A stretch of 64,000 nt of DNA from an uncultured Rhizobium sp. (GCA_945952315.1 CAMFIE010000016.1:1-64000), one strand, 5' to 3'. Shown: positions 51,229 through 60,713, counted from the first letter of the stretch. Program-made: numbers and translations. Notes: generated by a model from the letters alone, not told the origin.

Positions 51229-52716
51229 TTACTTCGACTTCTTTTCAAGCTCTTCAAGAGCGGCCGCCAGACGGCGCTCTTCGTTATAGTAGCGTGCCCG
51301 ATCCCAGAAATGCGGCTTGCCGATACCGGTGGAGACATGGCGGCCGATCAGTTTCCCGCGTTCGTCTTCGCCCTGAATCTCGTAGCGCAACAGGTCCTGG
51401 GTGATGATGACATCGCCTTCCATGGCCACCACTTCGGTGATGTAGGTGATGCGGCGCGAACCATCGCGCAGGCGCTGTGCCTGCACGACGATATCGACCG
51501 AGTTGGAAATGATTTCGCGCACCGTCTTCGCCGGCAGGGTAAAGCCGCCCATCGCGATCATGGATTCCATACGGCTCAGGCATTCGCGCGGCGTGTTGGC
51601 GTGGATCGTGCCCATCGAGCCGTCGTGACCCGTGTTCATCGCCTGCAGAAGGTCGAATACTTCCGCGCCACGCACTTCGCCCACGATGATGCGTTCCGGT
51701 CTCATACGAAGGCAGTTCTTGATGAGATCACGCATGGTGATTTCACCTTCGCCTTCAATGTTCGGAGGGCGGGTTTCAAGACGCACCACATGCGGCTGCT
51801 GCAGCTGCAGTTCGGCCGTATCCTCGCAGGTGATTACGCGCTCGTCCGCGTCGATATAGCCGGTGAGACAGTTGAGCAGCGTCGTCTTGCCCGAACCGGT
51901 ACCGCCCGAGATCACCACATTGCAGCGGACGCGGCCGATGATCTGGAGGATGGTCGCACCCTCCGGCGTGATCGCGCCAAATTTCACCAGCTGATCAAGG
52001 GTGAGCTTGTCCTTTTTGAACTTACGAATGGTGAGAGCCGCACCATCGATGGCAAGCGGCGGCGCAATGACGTTGACACGCGAACCGTCTGGCAGACGCG
52101 CGTCGCAGATCGGGCTCGATTCATCGACGCGGCGGCCAACCTGGCTCACGATGCGCTGGCAGATCGCCAGAAGCTGGGCATTGTCGCGGAAGCGGATATC
52201 GGATTCGATGGTCTTGCCGCCCACTTCGATGAAGGTCTGCTTTGAGCCGTTGACCATGATATCGGCGATATCGTCGCGGGCGAGCAGCGGTTCCAGCGGA
52301 CCATAGCCGAGCACGTCGTTGCAGATGTCCTCGAGCAGCTCTTCCTGCTCGGAAATCGACATCGCGAAATTCTTGATGGTGATGATATCGTTGACGATAT
52401 CGCGGATTTCCTCGCGCGCGCTTTCCGCATCCAGCTTGGAGAGCTGCGACAGGTCAATCGTGTCGATCAGCGCCGAGAAGACCTGCGCCTTGGTGTCATA
52501 GTAGTTTTCGTTTCGCGCCGGGCGCTTGCGGGCGGCCTGGGCAGGCTGCAGCGGCGGCGGGGTCACCTGCTGGCGCACCGTGTCGTCCTTGACCGGTTCC
52601 TTGTAGACAGGAACCGCGGCCGCAGGCGCGGCAGATACAGGTGCCGGAGCGGTGGCCGTTGCCCCACCCTGACTTCCAGCCTTTCCAAAGCCTTCATTTC
52701 CACGTTTGCCGAACAT
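51229..52716 (-). CDS. cpaF: Tad pilus assembly ATPase CpaF/TadA
   Basis: The 495-residue secretion ATPase has a low-complexity Ala/Pro-rich N-terminus of about 60 residues. The N-terminal domain with [27 protein letters not shown] follows, then the RecA-like core: Walker [17 protein letters not shown], Asp box [23 protein letters not shown], Walker [34 protein letters not shown] with the His box. It powers pilus extension and probably retraction. It follows cpaE by 34 bp. Confidence 0.95.
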   Translation of the reverse strand: MFGKRGNEGFGKAGSQGGATATAPAPVSAAPAAAVPVYKEPVKDDTVRQQVTPPPLQPAQAARKRPARNENYYDTKAQVFSALIDTIDLSQLSKLDAESAREEIRDIVNDIITIKNFAMSISEQEELLEDICNDVLGYGPLEPLLARDDIADIMVNGSKQTFIEVGGKTIESDIRFRDNAQLLAICQRIVSQVGRRVDESSPICDARLPDGSRVNVIAPPLAIDGAALTIRKFKKDKLTLDQLVKFGAITPEGATILQIIGRVRCNVVISGGTGSGKTTLLNCLTGYIDADERVITCEDTAELQLQQPHVVRLETRPPNIEGEGEITMRDLIKNCLRMRPERIIVGEVRGAEVFDLLQAMNTGHDGSMGTIHANTPRECLSRMESMIAMGGFTLPAKTVREIISNSVDIVVQAQRLRDGSRRITYITEVVAMEGDVIITQDLLRYEIQGEDERGKLIGRHVSTGIGKPHFWDRARYYNEERRLAAALEELEKKSK

Positions 52717-52750
52717 GTTTCTATTCCCAATTCCTGATGAATCTTGCGAC

Positions 52751-54043
52751 TTACTTGCGCTTCAGAAGCGACATCATGCGCCCCAGACCACCGTTCTTGC
52801 GGCCCTTTTTCACAGTCGCCCTGCCGGTCAGCAGATGGCAGAGTTGCGAGAAGGTTTCCGCCGTCGGCGCTTTTGCATCCATTTCCGAAATCATGCGTCC
52901 GCTGTTCGATGCGCCACCAAAAAGCGGGGCGTCGAAGGGAATGATGGCAACCGCTTCCATTTCCAGCGGCTCGCAGAAATCCGCCGGGCTGATTTCCGGA
53001 CGCTTCGGCATGCCCACCTGGTTGAGAATGAGATGGGGCGGCTTGTCATTCGGACGCACCTTCTTCAGCGCATCGATCAGGTTCTTCGTGTTGCGCAGAT
53101 TGGCAAGATCCGGCACCGCCGTGATCACCACCTCATCGGCCTCGCTGATGACTGCCCGGGTCCATTCCGACCACTGGTGCGGCAGATCGAGCACCGTCAC
53201 CGGCACGCTGCGCTGCAGAACCTCGATCACCGGATGAAACGCATTGCGATCAAAATCATAGGCGCGGTCCAGCATCGACGGGGCGGCCAGAAGCGACAGA
53301 TGTTCTGAACACTTCGTCAGCAGGCGGTCGAGAAAGACTTCGTCAAGCCGTTCCGGCGCAAAAACCGCTTCGGAAATTCCCTGGGCAGGATCCTGGTCGA
53401 AATCGATATTCGCCGTGCCATAGGGCAGATCGAGATCGGCCAGGATGACTTCCGTCGAAAAAAGGTTGGAGATCCCGAAGGCGCAGTTATGGGCAATGGT
53501 CGAAGACCCGGTGCCGCCCTTTGCGCCGATGAAGGCAATGCTGCGGCCAAGCGGTTCGGCATCCGGATCGACAAAGATCGCGGAAATCGCCGACATCACA
53601 TCCGCCATGCCGACGGGCGCGACCATGTATTCCGAAATCCCGTTGCGCATCAGCTCCCGATAGAGCCCGATATCATTGTAGCGGCCGATGATGACCACCT
53701 TGGTGCTCGGATCGCAGACCTCTGCCAGCGGCGCAAGATCGGCCATCAGGTTTGTCGGTTGCGAGGCGGTTTCGATGATCAGCAGATTCGGCGTCGGCGT
53801 GGAGGAAAACATGTTGGCGGCGGCATCGATGCCGCCTGCCGTGATCCGGAGATTGACCTTCGCCATCCGTCGGTCCTGCAGGATCCTCTCCATCACCCGC
53901 TGGGTGTTTTCCGTTTCGAAGAAGGCATGAATGGAGATGCGCGGAAGCGGGCGCAACGATTCGAGCTCGGCCGGGGAGACCGGGTCTGCAAAGCGCAGGT
54001 CTTCCGTGCTGCTGTTCTTGATCTCGTAGTCGATCGCACTCAT
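52751..54043 (-). CDS. cpaE: Tad pilus localisation ATPase CpaE/TadZ
   Basis: A 430-residue protein with a receiver-like N-terminal half (about 30-160, LLIIETASQPTNLMADLAPLAEVCDPSTKVVIIGRYND) and a ParA/MinD-type ATPase half. The deviant Walker A reads IAFIGAKGGTGSSTIAHN and VILADLDLPYGTANIDFDQDPAQG is the switch region. It targets the pilus machine to its place in the cell. A short Leu-Lys tail (MMSLLKRK) ends the protein. Confidence 0.93.
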   Translation of the reverse strand: MSAIDYEIKNSSTEDLRFADPVSPAELESLRPLPRISIHAFFETENTQRVMERILQDRRMAKVNLRITAGGIDAAANMFSSTPTPNLLIIETASQPTNLMADLAPLAEVCDPSTKVVIIGRYNDIGLYRELMRNGISEYMVAPVGMADVMSAISAIFVDPDAEPLGRSIAFIGAKGGTGSSTIAHNCAFGISNLFSTEVILADLDLPYGTANIDFDQDPAQGISEAVFAPERLDEVFLDRLLTKCSEHLSLLAAPSMLDRAYDFDRNAFHPVIEVLQRSVPVTVLDLPHQWSEWTRAVISEADEVVITAVPDLANLRNTKNLIDALKKVRPNDKPPHLILNQVGMPKRPEISPADFCEPLEMEAVAIIPFDAPLFGGASNSGRMISEMDAKAPTAETFSQLCHLLTGRATVKKGRKNGGLGRMMSLLKRK

Positions 54044-54080
54044 GATCTTGTCCTGTCTTGTCTTGCGCTTCGCAGCACAA

Positions 54081-54800
54081 TCAGTTGCTTGCCGTCGCCT
54101 TGCCGTCGCGATAGTTGCCGATCACCGTGGTCCGGCGCTTGGCATCAATCGGTGTCATCTCACGCGGGGAGACCAGATCGGTCGGATTGGCGATCTGCGC
54201 GGCAAGATTGCTCTGCGTGGCACAACCATAGTTTTCCCAGTTGCGATTGGTTGTGTCGTGCAGGATGTCGGTCGGCCACTGGCCGCACTGATCCGTTGTC
54301 GCCTTCATCGAATTGTAGCTCAGTCGGATCGGGGCAAGACCGCCATTCGGATCAGCCTGATAGCTCGTCTCCTGGATACGCCCGCCGGGCACGCCATTCT
54401 GGAGCGCAAGCTGACGGACCGTGCGACGCAGCGTCTGCGCAGCCGCACTGTTCGAAGCACCTGACGGATACTGAATGCGCATCGTGCCAGACGATGTGCG
54501 GTGATATTCGGCAAAGAAACCGTTGATCACATCCTGCGTGCCGATGCTGAGCGTGCGATCCCCGGAGGCGACCGGAATATCGATCGACTGCTCCACTTCA
54601 GCGAGCACGATCGGATGTCGGGTACGGTAATCGTCCGGGATGGACCCGGTCTTCAGATCATCGCGGTTGCCGTTTGCGCAGGCCTGCAGCAGCATTGCAG
54701 CAAGACCGAGGGCGGCAATCTGGAGCAGGGACCGGTTTGTCATGGGCGTTTTCCTGGAGGTCTGAGCGATGAGGTCGGCTTCTTGTATGGTCGTCTTCAT
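54081..54800 (-). CDS. cpaD: Tad pilus lipoprotein CpaD
   Basis: About 239 residues. The lipoprotein signal is SLLQIAALGLAAMLLQAC, and the mature part has TGSIPDDYRTRHPIVLAEVEQSIDIPV, the CpaD family opening, and QCGQWPTDILHDTTNRNWENYGCATQSNLAAQIANPTDLVSPREMTP, with two conserved cysteines. It works with the CpaC secretin at the outer membrane. Start choice is uncertain: ATG 54800 follows GAGGG, while ATG 54743 (MTNRSLLQ) follows AGGAAA and gives a more usual, shorter lipoprotein signal. Confidence 0.88.
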   Translation of the reverse strand: MKTTIQEADLIAQTSRKTPMTNRSLLQIAALGLAAMLLQACANGNRDDLKTGSIPDDYRTRHPIVLAEVEQSIDIPVASGDRTLSIGTQDVINGFFAEYHRTSSGTMRIQYPSGASNSAAAQTLRRTVRQLALQNGVPGGRIQETSYQADPNGGLAPIRLSYNSMKATTDQCGQWPTDILHDTTNRNWENYGCATQSNLAAQIANPTDLVSPREMTPIDAKRRTTVIGNYRDGKATASN

Positions 54801-54811
54801 GATTTGCGCCC

Positions 54812-56365
54812 TCACTTGTAAATGTAGCCGATGGCGCCGTTATATTGCCCCGCTGCCGCATCCTGACGGCGGCCATAGACCTTGTTCACACGGTCCATGA
54901 AAAAGGTTGCGGCATCACCTTCCGGATTGAAATTGTCATCCGGGCGAGACAGCTCGTTGCGGGCAACCGGGCGCACCAGATAGGGCGTTGCGATGATCAC
55001 CAGTTCGGTTTCGCTGCGCACGAAATCCTTGCTGCGGAACAGTGTCCCGATGATCGGCAACTGGGCAAGGCCCGGGAGACCGGACATGGCCTGACGGATG
55101 TCATCCCGCATCAGGCCAGCGATCACGATGGAGCCGCCGGAGGGAAGCTCGACGCTGGTCTTTGCAGCGCGCTTGCGCAGGCCAAGATAGGTCAGACCCG
55201 GCACCTGCGGATTGACGTTGCCGGCGACATAGCTGCCGTCAAAAGTCGGCTCGGAAACCTTGGTTTCGATTTTCAGGCTGATGCGGCCGGGGGAAAGCAC
55301 AACCGGCGTGAAATTGAGGTCAACACCATATTCAGCCGTCACGGCTTCGCGGGTGATCGTCAGACCACCCGTTGTCGCATCCCGCGAAATATCCTGCTTG
55401 GACGGCAGGCGGAATTCGCCACCGACGCTGAATGTTGCAGCCTCCCCGGAAATTGCCGTGAGGCTCGGCTCTGCCAGTGTGCGCATGACACCGGCCTGCT
55501 GCATGGCATTCAGATATTCCGAAATGCCGAATTCGCCGACATTACCGGTTAGCGATGCCGCTGCAACATTGACCGCACTGCCGAGATTGGCCGGGTTGCG
55601 GAAGGCGATGCCCCCGTTGGCTCCGGTGACCTGACCGCTGAAACCGAGCTGCTTCAGGACCGAGCGCTGGACTTCTGCGACCGTGACCTTGAGCGTCACC
55701 TGATCCTCACCCTCGATGGTGAGCAGATTGACGATCTGGGACTGCTGGCGGTCTTCGGCGAAGATGGCAACACCACCATTCTGCGAGCCGCCGCTGGCAG
55801 TCTGGTTGCGGGTCGTGGCTTCACCGCCCTTGAGGAAGGCGCTGCTCAGCCGTTCTGCCTGGGCTGCATCCTGCGGCGTGCGCACCGTGCCGGTCAGCAC
55901 AACGTTGTCCGATACGATTTCCACCTTGATATTGGAATCCGGAATGAAGCGGCGAAGGTTGTCTTCCAGACCTGCAATGTCGCGCTCGATTTCGAGATCG
56001 AGGCTCACGATTTCCTGGCCGTTCTCTCCAAAGATGAAGATATTCGTCTGCCCCACCGTCTTGCCGAACAGGTAGATGCGGCGCGACGTACGGGTGACCG
56101 CATCGGCCAGGCTCGGATCGGACACGAGAATATCATGCGCATCGGCGGGCAGGTCGACAACGATTGCCTTGTTGAGGCCAAGCTTCAGCCGCTTGTGGGC
56201 GCCGGGGCCGACCTGGCTGATCCGGACGACCGCATCAGCACCGGCCTGCGCCTGTGCCAACAGACCCGAATGAGGAAGGAAAAGGCCGGGCACGCCGGAA
56301 ACCATAAGCGAAAAGGTCACGCTGGCGACGACACAGAGGCGGAGTTTTTTGGTGAAAGCGTTCAT
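54812..56365 (-). CDS. cpaC: Tad outer-membrane secretin CpaC
   Basis: The 517-residue secretin has a signal peptide and a pilus-formation N-terminal domain (HKRLKLGLNKAIVVDLPADAHDILVSDPSLADAVTRTSRRIYLFGKTVGQTNIFIF). A BON-like domain around 150-190 and the secretin barrel follow, with TEYGVDLNFTPVV-type strands, RAAKTSVELPSGGSIVIAGLMRDDIRQ and LGTLFRSKDF-like lip motif PIIGTLFRSKDFVRSETELVIIATPYLV. It forms the pore for the Flp pilus. The gene starts 12 bp after cpaB ends. Confidence 0.94.
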   Translation of the reverse strand: MNAFTKKLRLCVVASVTFSLMVSGVPGLFLPHSGLLAQAQAGADAVVRISQVGPGAHKRLKLGLNKAIVVDLPADAHDILVSDPSLADAVTRTSRRIYLFGKTVGQTNIFIFGENGQEIVSLDLEIERDIAGLEDNLRRFIPDSNIKVEIVSDNVVLTGTVRTPQDAAQAERLSSAFLKGGEATTRNQTASGGSQNGGVAIFAEDRQQSQIVNLLTIEGEDQVTLKVTVAEVQRSVLKQLGFSGQVTGANGGIAFRNPANLGSAVNVAAASLTGNVGEFGISEYLNAMQQAGVMRTLAEPSLTAISGEAATFSVGGEFRLPSKQDISRDATTGGLTITREAVTAEYGVDLNFTPVVLSPGRISLKIETKVSEPTFDGSYVAGNVNPQVPGLTYLGLRKRAAKTSVELPSGGSIVIAGLMRDDIRQAMSGLPGLAQLPIIGTLFRSKDFVRSETELVIIATPYLVRPVARNELSRPDDNFNPEGDAATFFMDRVNKVYGRRQDAAAGQYNGAIGYIYK

Positions 56366-56377
56366 ACCAGGCTCTCC

Positions 56378-57184
56378 TTACTGGGCGACGGGCGATGAGG
56401 AGGATTTGACGATCGTGCCGGATTTGATCACCTGCACGGAATTGCCGCCGGACCCGCCGTTCAAGAGGTATTCCGGGGCGGCCGTATCGGCCTCCTGGGC
56501 ATCTGCAACCGAACGAAGCGCAAGCGACAGGCGCTGCGCCATCTGCTGGGCAACGGCAATGACCTTGGCCTGATCCGGGGTGAGCTCGAGCGTGGCAGTG
56601 GCACCGACAACCGAGCGCGTATCGTCTTTCGATTCTTCGATCTGCTGGTCGATGGCAAGCACGCGGATATTCGTCAGCACGGTTTCGGTGATGAAATTGC
56701 CTTCATCCCCTTTGCGCACCATGATCACGTCAACGCGGTCATTGGGCAGAATGAAACCGCCCGCCCCGGTCGCAACGCTGATTTCCGTGGCAACCGCCCG
56801 CTTTCCAGAAGGCAGAAGCGAGGACAGGGTCGGCCCCTGCCCTTCCACGATCTTTTCCACTCTGACCGGTTCGCCGGCAAAGATCGGAATGCGGACGATG
56901 GTCCCCTTGAGCTCGGTTATGGCATTCGGCCGCTGGTCATCCGTGATGGATCCCTGCGCGATGCTGTTTTTCGGCCACGCGGCCCAGGTCAGCGAGGCGG
57001 GCTGGATGCGGGTACCGACCGGAAGACTATCAGCCGCGACCAGCACATTGACGGTCGGCTCTTTCTTGGCGATCACGGTCTCTTTGACCTGCGGCGGCCG
57101 GGACGCCATGTTCATGGCAAGAACACCGGCCAACCCAGCGGTTGCCACAGCAACACCGAGAATGATCAAACGAGCGGGCTTCAT
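56378..57184 (-). CDS. cpaB: Tad pilus assembly protein CpaB/RcpC
   Basis: A 268-residue periplasmic protein with one N-terminal membrane anchor (RLIILGVAVATAGLAGVLAMNMA) and an SAF domain. VNVLVAADSLPVGTRIQPASLTWAAWPKNSI and GTIVRIPIFAGEPVRVEKIVEGQGPTLSSLLPSGKRAVATEISVATGAGGFILPNDRVDVIMVRK are the RcpC signature. It probably gates or organises the secretin channel, possibly binding peptidoglycan. It ends just before cpaC. Confidence 0.93.
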   Translation of the reverse strand: MKPARLIILGVAVATAGLAGVLAMNMASRPPQVKETVIAKKEPTVNVLVAADSLPVGTRIQPASLTWAAWPKNSIAQGSITDDQRPNAITELKGTIVRIPIFAGEPVRVEKIVEGQGPTLSSLLPSGKRAVATEISVATGAGGFILPNDRVDVIMVRKGDEGNFITETVLTNIRVLAIDQQIEESKDDTRSVVGATATLELTPDQAKVIAVAQQMAQRLSLALRSVADAQEADTAAPEYLLNGGSGGNSVQVIKSGTIVKSSSSPVAQ

Positions 57185-57297
57185 GATGCTTCCTTGGGAT
57201 CGGAATTATTCTTCCCCGCAGAAGACCAGCAAACTGTTTATTTATGGTTAACGAGACGCTTACAAGTGTGGTTAATTCAGACTTAATTCGCGATAAG

Positions 57298-57804
57298 TCA
57301 CTGTCCGATAAGGGAAACCATCATCGGTGACGATGGATATGCGATAAAGCCACCGATGGCGATGGCAATCCCGTAGGGGATCTTCTTCTCCAGCAACAGC
57401 GAACCGGGCAATTGCATGCCAAGCGCCTGGATGGCTGCCGCCTGCGAGCGCAGGATCAGGATCACAAGCGTAAGCATGCCGCCGAAGACGGACACATAGA
57501 CGGCAAATTCCGTGAGCGCATGGCCGAAGCCGAACCATACGGCAGCCGCCGTCAGGAGCTTGGCGTCTCCGCCACCCATCACCCGCATGGCGAAAAAGAC
57601 GAGGCAAACCGCAAGGACAAGCACGCCCGCCAGCAGATGCTGCCCGATTTCCATGACCGGCATTCCGGAAAGCGGCGCAAGAACCACGAATGACACAAGC
57701 AGAGCCAGTGAAATCCGGTTCGGGATGGTCATCGAAAAGAGATCGTTGAAGGCCGCCAATGCCAGGCAGAAAGGGAATATGGCGAAGATCGCAGCGGTTA
57801 CCAC
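57298..57804 (-). CDS. cpaA: Prepilin peptidase CpaA/TadV
   Basis: The 168-residue A24 aspartic peptidase is a membrane protein with about six segments. The two catalytic aspartates are in FNDLFSMTIPNRISLAL and MRVMGGGDAKLLTAAA (GxGD motif). It lacks the N-methylase domain of T4P prepilin peptidases, as usual for TadV. It cuts the Flp prepilins and TadE/F pseudopilins after the Gly in the GATAIEY and similar motifs. It lies between the pilin genes and cpaB, with 113 bp to the latter. Confidence 0.92.
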   Translation of the reverse strand: MVTAAIFAIFPFCLALAAFNDLFSMTIPNRISLALLVSFVVLAPLSGMPVMEIGQHLLAGVLVLAVCLVFFAMRVMGGGDAKLLTAAAVWFGFGHALTEFAVYVSVFGGMLTLVILILRSQAAAIQALGMQLPGSLLLEKKIPYGIAIAIGGFIAYPSSPMMVSLIGQ

Positions 57805-57861
57805 GGTTCAGCTCCTCATGCTGTTATCGCGGTCATACTAGAGGAGAATTATAAAGATTCC

Positions 57862-57890
57862 CCAAACCGGTTTCAGACAAACCGGTTTGG
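57862..57890 (-). terminator. Stem-loop after the second flp pilin gene
   Basis: CCAAACCGGTTT (57862-57873) pairs perfectly with 57879-57890 around CAGAC. It lies 30 bp past the pilin stop on the minus strand, with only a weak T-tract, so it may both stabilise pilin mRNA and limit read-through into cpaA. Confidence 0.65.
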
Positions 57891-57919
57891 AGGTATTTGC
57901 CGCTGTGAGCAATTACCGA

Positions 57920-58108
57920 TTAGCGGGCGGCCGGTGCCGGCGCGCTCTGCAGGCTGCTTGAAAGATCAGTAAAGACCGTATTCAGCTGTGTGCCGAGCGA
58001 CTGTGCACCCGCGATCAGAGCAACCGAAATCAGGGCTGCAATCAGGCCGTATTCGATGGCCGTGGCGCCGGATTCTTCATTTTTGAAACGCTTGAAAATG
58101 GATATCAT
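57920..58108 (-). CDS. flp2: Flp-family type IVb pilin, second copy
   Basis: A 62-residue prepilin MISIFKRFKNEESGATAIEYGLIAALISVALIAGAQSLGTQL and so on. The peptidase should cut after the Gly of SGATAIEY, leaving a mature pilin of about 48 residues that starts ATAIEYGLIAA. The tail SSSLQSAPAPAAR is Ser/Pro-rich. The hydrophobic core is the same as in the other pilin encoded 228 bp away, while leader and tail differ. An upstream in-frame ATG exists but would give an unusually long leader. Confidence 0.9.
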   Translation of the reverse strand: MISIFKRFKNEESGATAIEYGLIAALISVALIAGAQSLGTQLNTVFTDLSSSLQSAPAPAAR

Positions 58109-58278
58109 TGTTAGCTCCTTGATTGTTGTGAAACGGTTCATTCCGTTCACGGAGCAAAACTAGTTCGCATGAGTGAATCATAAATTAATTTATCTATTTA
58201 TATGTATGCTCTTTATTTTATGGTTTCGCACGTTATAATATGCATTATTTATTACCTTCCTGCATTGCCGCAAACGCA

Positions 58279-58312
58279 GCAAAGGCTGCATTCCGGAGAA
58301 TGCAGCCTTTGC
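58279..58312 (-). terminator. Stem-loop after the first flp pilin gene
   Basis: GCAAAGGCTGCATTC (58279-58293) pairs perfectly over 15 bp with 58298-58312 around CGGA. It stands 23 bp after the pilin stop and would strongly attenuate or stabilise the pilin mRNA, as is usual for highly expressed pilins. Confidence 0.75.
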
Positions 58313-58335
58313 CTTGAACCGAAAGGTCCGCCGTA

Positions 58336-58518
58336 TTAGCGAGCGGCCGTTGCAGTGTTCATCGAGGTCTTCAGCGAGTTGAAGGTCGCACCGAGCTGGG
58401 TGCCGAGGGACTGGGCGCCGGCGATCAGGGCTACCGAGATGAGGGCAGCGATCAGGCCGTATTCGATTGCGGTTGCACCAGATTCGTCCTTGATGAACTG
58501 TGCGAAAAGCTTGGTCAT
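58336..58518 (-). CDS. flp1: Flp-family type IVb pilin, first copy
   Basis: The 60-residue prepilin MTKLFAQFIKDESGATAIEYGLIAALISVALIAGAQSLGTQLGATF and so on has the Flp leader, the cleavage site after SG and the Glu-Tyr pair at mature positions 5 and 6. It is the likely major pilin: it is promoter-proximal and followed by the strongest hairpin. GGAGAGTACCCC precedes the ATG at 58518. Confidence 0.92.
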   Translation of the reverse strand: MTKLFAQFIKDESGATAIEYGLIAALISVALIAGAQSLGTQLGATFNSLKTSMNTATAAR

Positions 58519-58924
58519 GGGGTACTCTCCTACTCTTTGTTTGTTCAGCACTTCCGCCAACTGTTTCCGTTGATCGGATGAGCTCAACTTAGCGAGCGCC
58601 CCTTGCCATCGACTTAAGGAACAGGGTTACTTCCCGGTAAAGAGGCAAATGCCCGAATGATGGTGAATAATTGTTGAATATAATTAGCTTATGCAACTAT
58701 CGGCGCCACAAAACCGACCGTGATGCGCCTTCGCGTATACTTTATAATACAAGGCGACTGCAAATCATCATATCTAATTGATTTCATTGCATATATTTGA
58801 CTTCTTCGGACTGGATGCCGTAACGGCTCCGGCACGGCAGGACCATCGACCACGCGCTTAAGTAATCATTTACCATTCTGCGTCATCTTGCAGGTCAGGT
58901 ATAATTTCACGCAAGCAAAACACA
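58519..58924. other. Gene-free region between divergent pilus genes
   Basis: These 406 bp separate the minus-strand flp pilin from the plus-strand secretin-N-domain gene. They are AT-rich with no credible coding frame. TATAAT at 58900-58905, 20 bp before the plus-strand start codon, is a good -10 box but its -35 is weak. The pilin promoter must also lie here; TATAATAC near 58741-58754 is one AT-rich candidate, but I cannot place it firmly. Confidence 0.5.
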
Positions 58925-59365
58925 ATGAAAGTGGCGGCGATGTTTTCTGGTAAGGCCATTTCTTTCTCCATCCGTCTCGCGCTTGCCGCCGGGCTGGGTT
59001 GCGGAACGGCGGCTTATGCGGAGGACCAGGCGGATTACCTGAAGATTTCACTTGATCATGCGCGCATCCTCAAGCTCGATCGCTCCGTATCCAAGGTCAT
59101 CATTGGCAATGACCAGATTGCCGATGCTACCGTTGCCGATCCGCGCACAATCGTTTTGACCGGTAAAGGTTTTGGAACGACAAATCTTGTGCTTCTCGAC
59201 AGCGATGGCAATGCGATTGTCGACGAGCGCATCATTGTGGCGCTCGATGAGGCAAAAACCATCCGCGTTTACCGTCAGACAGATCGGGCGATCATGTCTT
59301 GCGCGCCGAATTGTGAATCAAAGACTATCGGAGGGTCGACAACTGCAGCCCCTGCCGGCGGCTGA
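58925..59365 (+). CDS. Stand-alone pilus-formation (secretin N-) domain protein
   Basis: A 146-residue exported protein with a signal peptide ending GTAAYAED. The mature part YLKISLDHARILKLDRSVSKVIIGNDQIADATVADPRTIVLTGKGFGTTNLVLLDSDGNAIVDERIIVAL matches the same domain that begins CpaC (compare LKLGLNKAIVVDLP...LADAV...GQTNIFIFGENGQEI). The secretin barrel is absent. A C-terminal tail has a cysteine pair in MSCAPNCESKT and ends Ala/Gly-rich. ATG 58940 is an alternative start. It could cap or help assemble the Flp secretin; its role is unproven. Confidence 0.82.
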   Translation: MKVAAMFSGKAISFSIRLALAAGLGCGTAAYAEDQADYLKISLDHARILKLDRSVSKVIIGNDQIADATVADPRTIVLTGKGFGTTNLVLLDSDGNAIVDERIIVALDEAKTIRVYRQTDRAIMSCAPNCESKTIGGSTTAAPAGG

Positions 59366-59490
59366 TGTCCGGTTGTCGGGATGCGGTCTGAACGCATTTG
59401 AGTTGAATAAATCTGTATCTCGAAACGCTTTCTCAACAGATGGTCATTAGTCTGTAGCATGTAGAATTATTCTGGATCGGATTGAAGGGC

Positions 59491-60120
59491 ATGGAAAAAG
59501 AACAGGCAGGTCATGATGGCGTGTCGAGGCGGGGCTGGAAAGACAGCCTTGTCCGCTTCTTTCGTTCACGTGATGGCGCGGCAGCCATCGAATTCGCCTT
59601 GCTGTCGCTTCCCTATTTTCTGATTGTCATCGCCATTCTTGAAACCTTCATCGCCTTTACCGGCGAGCAGGTGATCGCCAATGCGACCGATACGTTCGGC
59701 CGCGCTTTTCGCACCGGCCGTATCACCTACAATCTCGGCCGCTCGACGGACAAGACCGAAGCCCAGTTCCGGCAGGCTTTCTGCGATGAAATCGCGATCC
59801 TCATCCGCTGCTCGTCATCCGAAGTGGCAACGCCTGCCAAGCTTTACATCGACGTCCAGAATTTCGCTTCCTTTGCCACGGTACCTTCCACGATTCCACG
59901 TGTATCCAGCGATCAGTATGCGGATATAGACACGACCAAGTTCAAGTATAATCCGGGCGGACCAGGCACGATCAACATGCTGCGCGCCTATTATCGCTGG
60001 CAGATCATGACCGATCTGGTGCGTCCTTACATCACGACGATCCGGCCCGCTGGCGGCGGCATGCCGACCGACTTCCTGATCGTGTCCTCGAATGTCTATC
60101 AGAATGAGCGGTATCCATGA
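59491..60120 (+). CDS. tadE: TadE-like pseudopilin
   Basis: A 209-residue protein with a prepilin-like segment RDGAAAIEFALLSLPYFLIVIAILETFIAF at about residues 27-56, including the Gly and the Glu at mature +5, followed by a periplasmic domain. TadV is expected to process it. TadE-class minor pilins help start or anchor the Flp pilus. The last codons overlap the next pseudopilin gene (ATGA), so both are translated together. Confidence 0.88.
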   Translation: MEKEQAGHDGVSRRGWKDSLVRFFRSRDGAAAIEFALLSLPYFLIVIAILETFIAFTGEQVIANATDTFGRAFRTGRITYNLGRSTDKTEAQFRQAFCDEIAILIRCSSSEVATPAKLYIDVQNFASFATVPSTIPRVSSDQYADIDTTKFKYNPGGPGTINMLRAYYRWQIMTDLVRPYITTIRPAGGGMPTDFLIVSSNVYQNERYP

Positions 60121-60713
60121 TGGAAAGCAAGATCATGAACCGCAAAGGCATCCTTCTGCCCATCATTCGCGCGCTCAAGCGCTTCCGCGGCGACCGGGAG
60201 GGTGCAGGCGCTGTGGAATTCGCCATTCTCGCTCCGATCCTGCTGATGCTTTACATCAGCGCCTTTGAAATCACGGTGGGCATGAGCATGGCCAAGCGCG
60301 CGAGCCGCGCCTCGGGCATGATCGCCGATCTGGTGACCCAGCAGTCGACCATGAGCAAATCGACGCTGACATCCATGGTGAGTGTGGCTCAGGCCGTTTT
60401 TGCGCCCTACACGCCGAGCAATCTGAAGGTGAAAGTGTCGGCAATCCGGATCGACTCCGGCAATACGCCACGCATTGCCTGGTCCTGGCAGCAGGACGGC
60501 ACCCGGCCTTATACGGTAAATTCCGTGGTGACGGTGCCTAGTGATCTGAAGAACCCCAATTCCTTCCTGATCCATTCGGAACTGCAGATCGATCACAAGC
60601 TTGCGCTGTTCCTTGCCAATACCATGTCTTATGACACCCAGACGATCCAGATCGCCCGGGATTTCTACTTCCGCCAGCGCGTTGGCGACGAAGTGGTTTG
60701 CGGCGACTGCTGA
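60117..60713 (+). CDS. tadF: TadE/TadF-like pseudopilin
   Basis: The 198-residue protein has the cleavage region REGAGAVEFAILAPILLMLYISAFEITVG at about residues 24-52, then a periplasmic domain ending FYFRQRVGDEVVCGDC with two cysteines close together. The ATG overlaps the upstream stop. It may serve as TadF or a second TadE; I cannot decide from sequence. No TadG gene with a von Willebrand domain follows, unlike many Tad loci. Confidence 0.85.
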   Translation: MMESKIMNRKGILLPIIRALKRFRGDREGAGAVEFAILAPILLMLYISAFEITVGMSMAKRASRASGMIADLVTQQSTMSKSTLTSMVSVAQAVFAPYTPSNLKVKVSAIRIDSGNTPRIAWSWQQDGTRPYTVNSVVTVPSDLKNPNSFLIHSELQIDHKLALFLANTMSYDTQTIQIARDFYFRQRVGDEVVCGDC

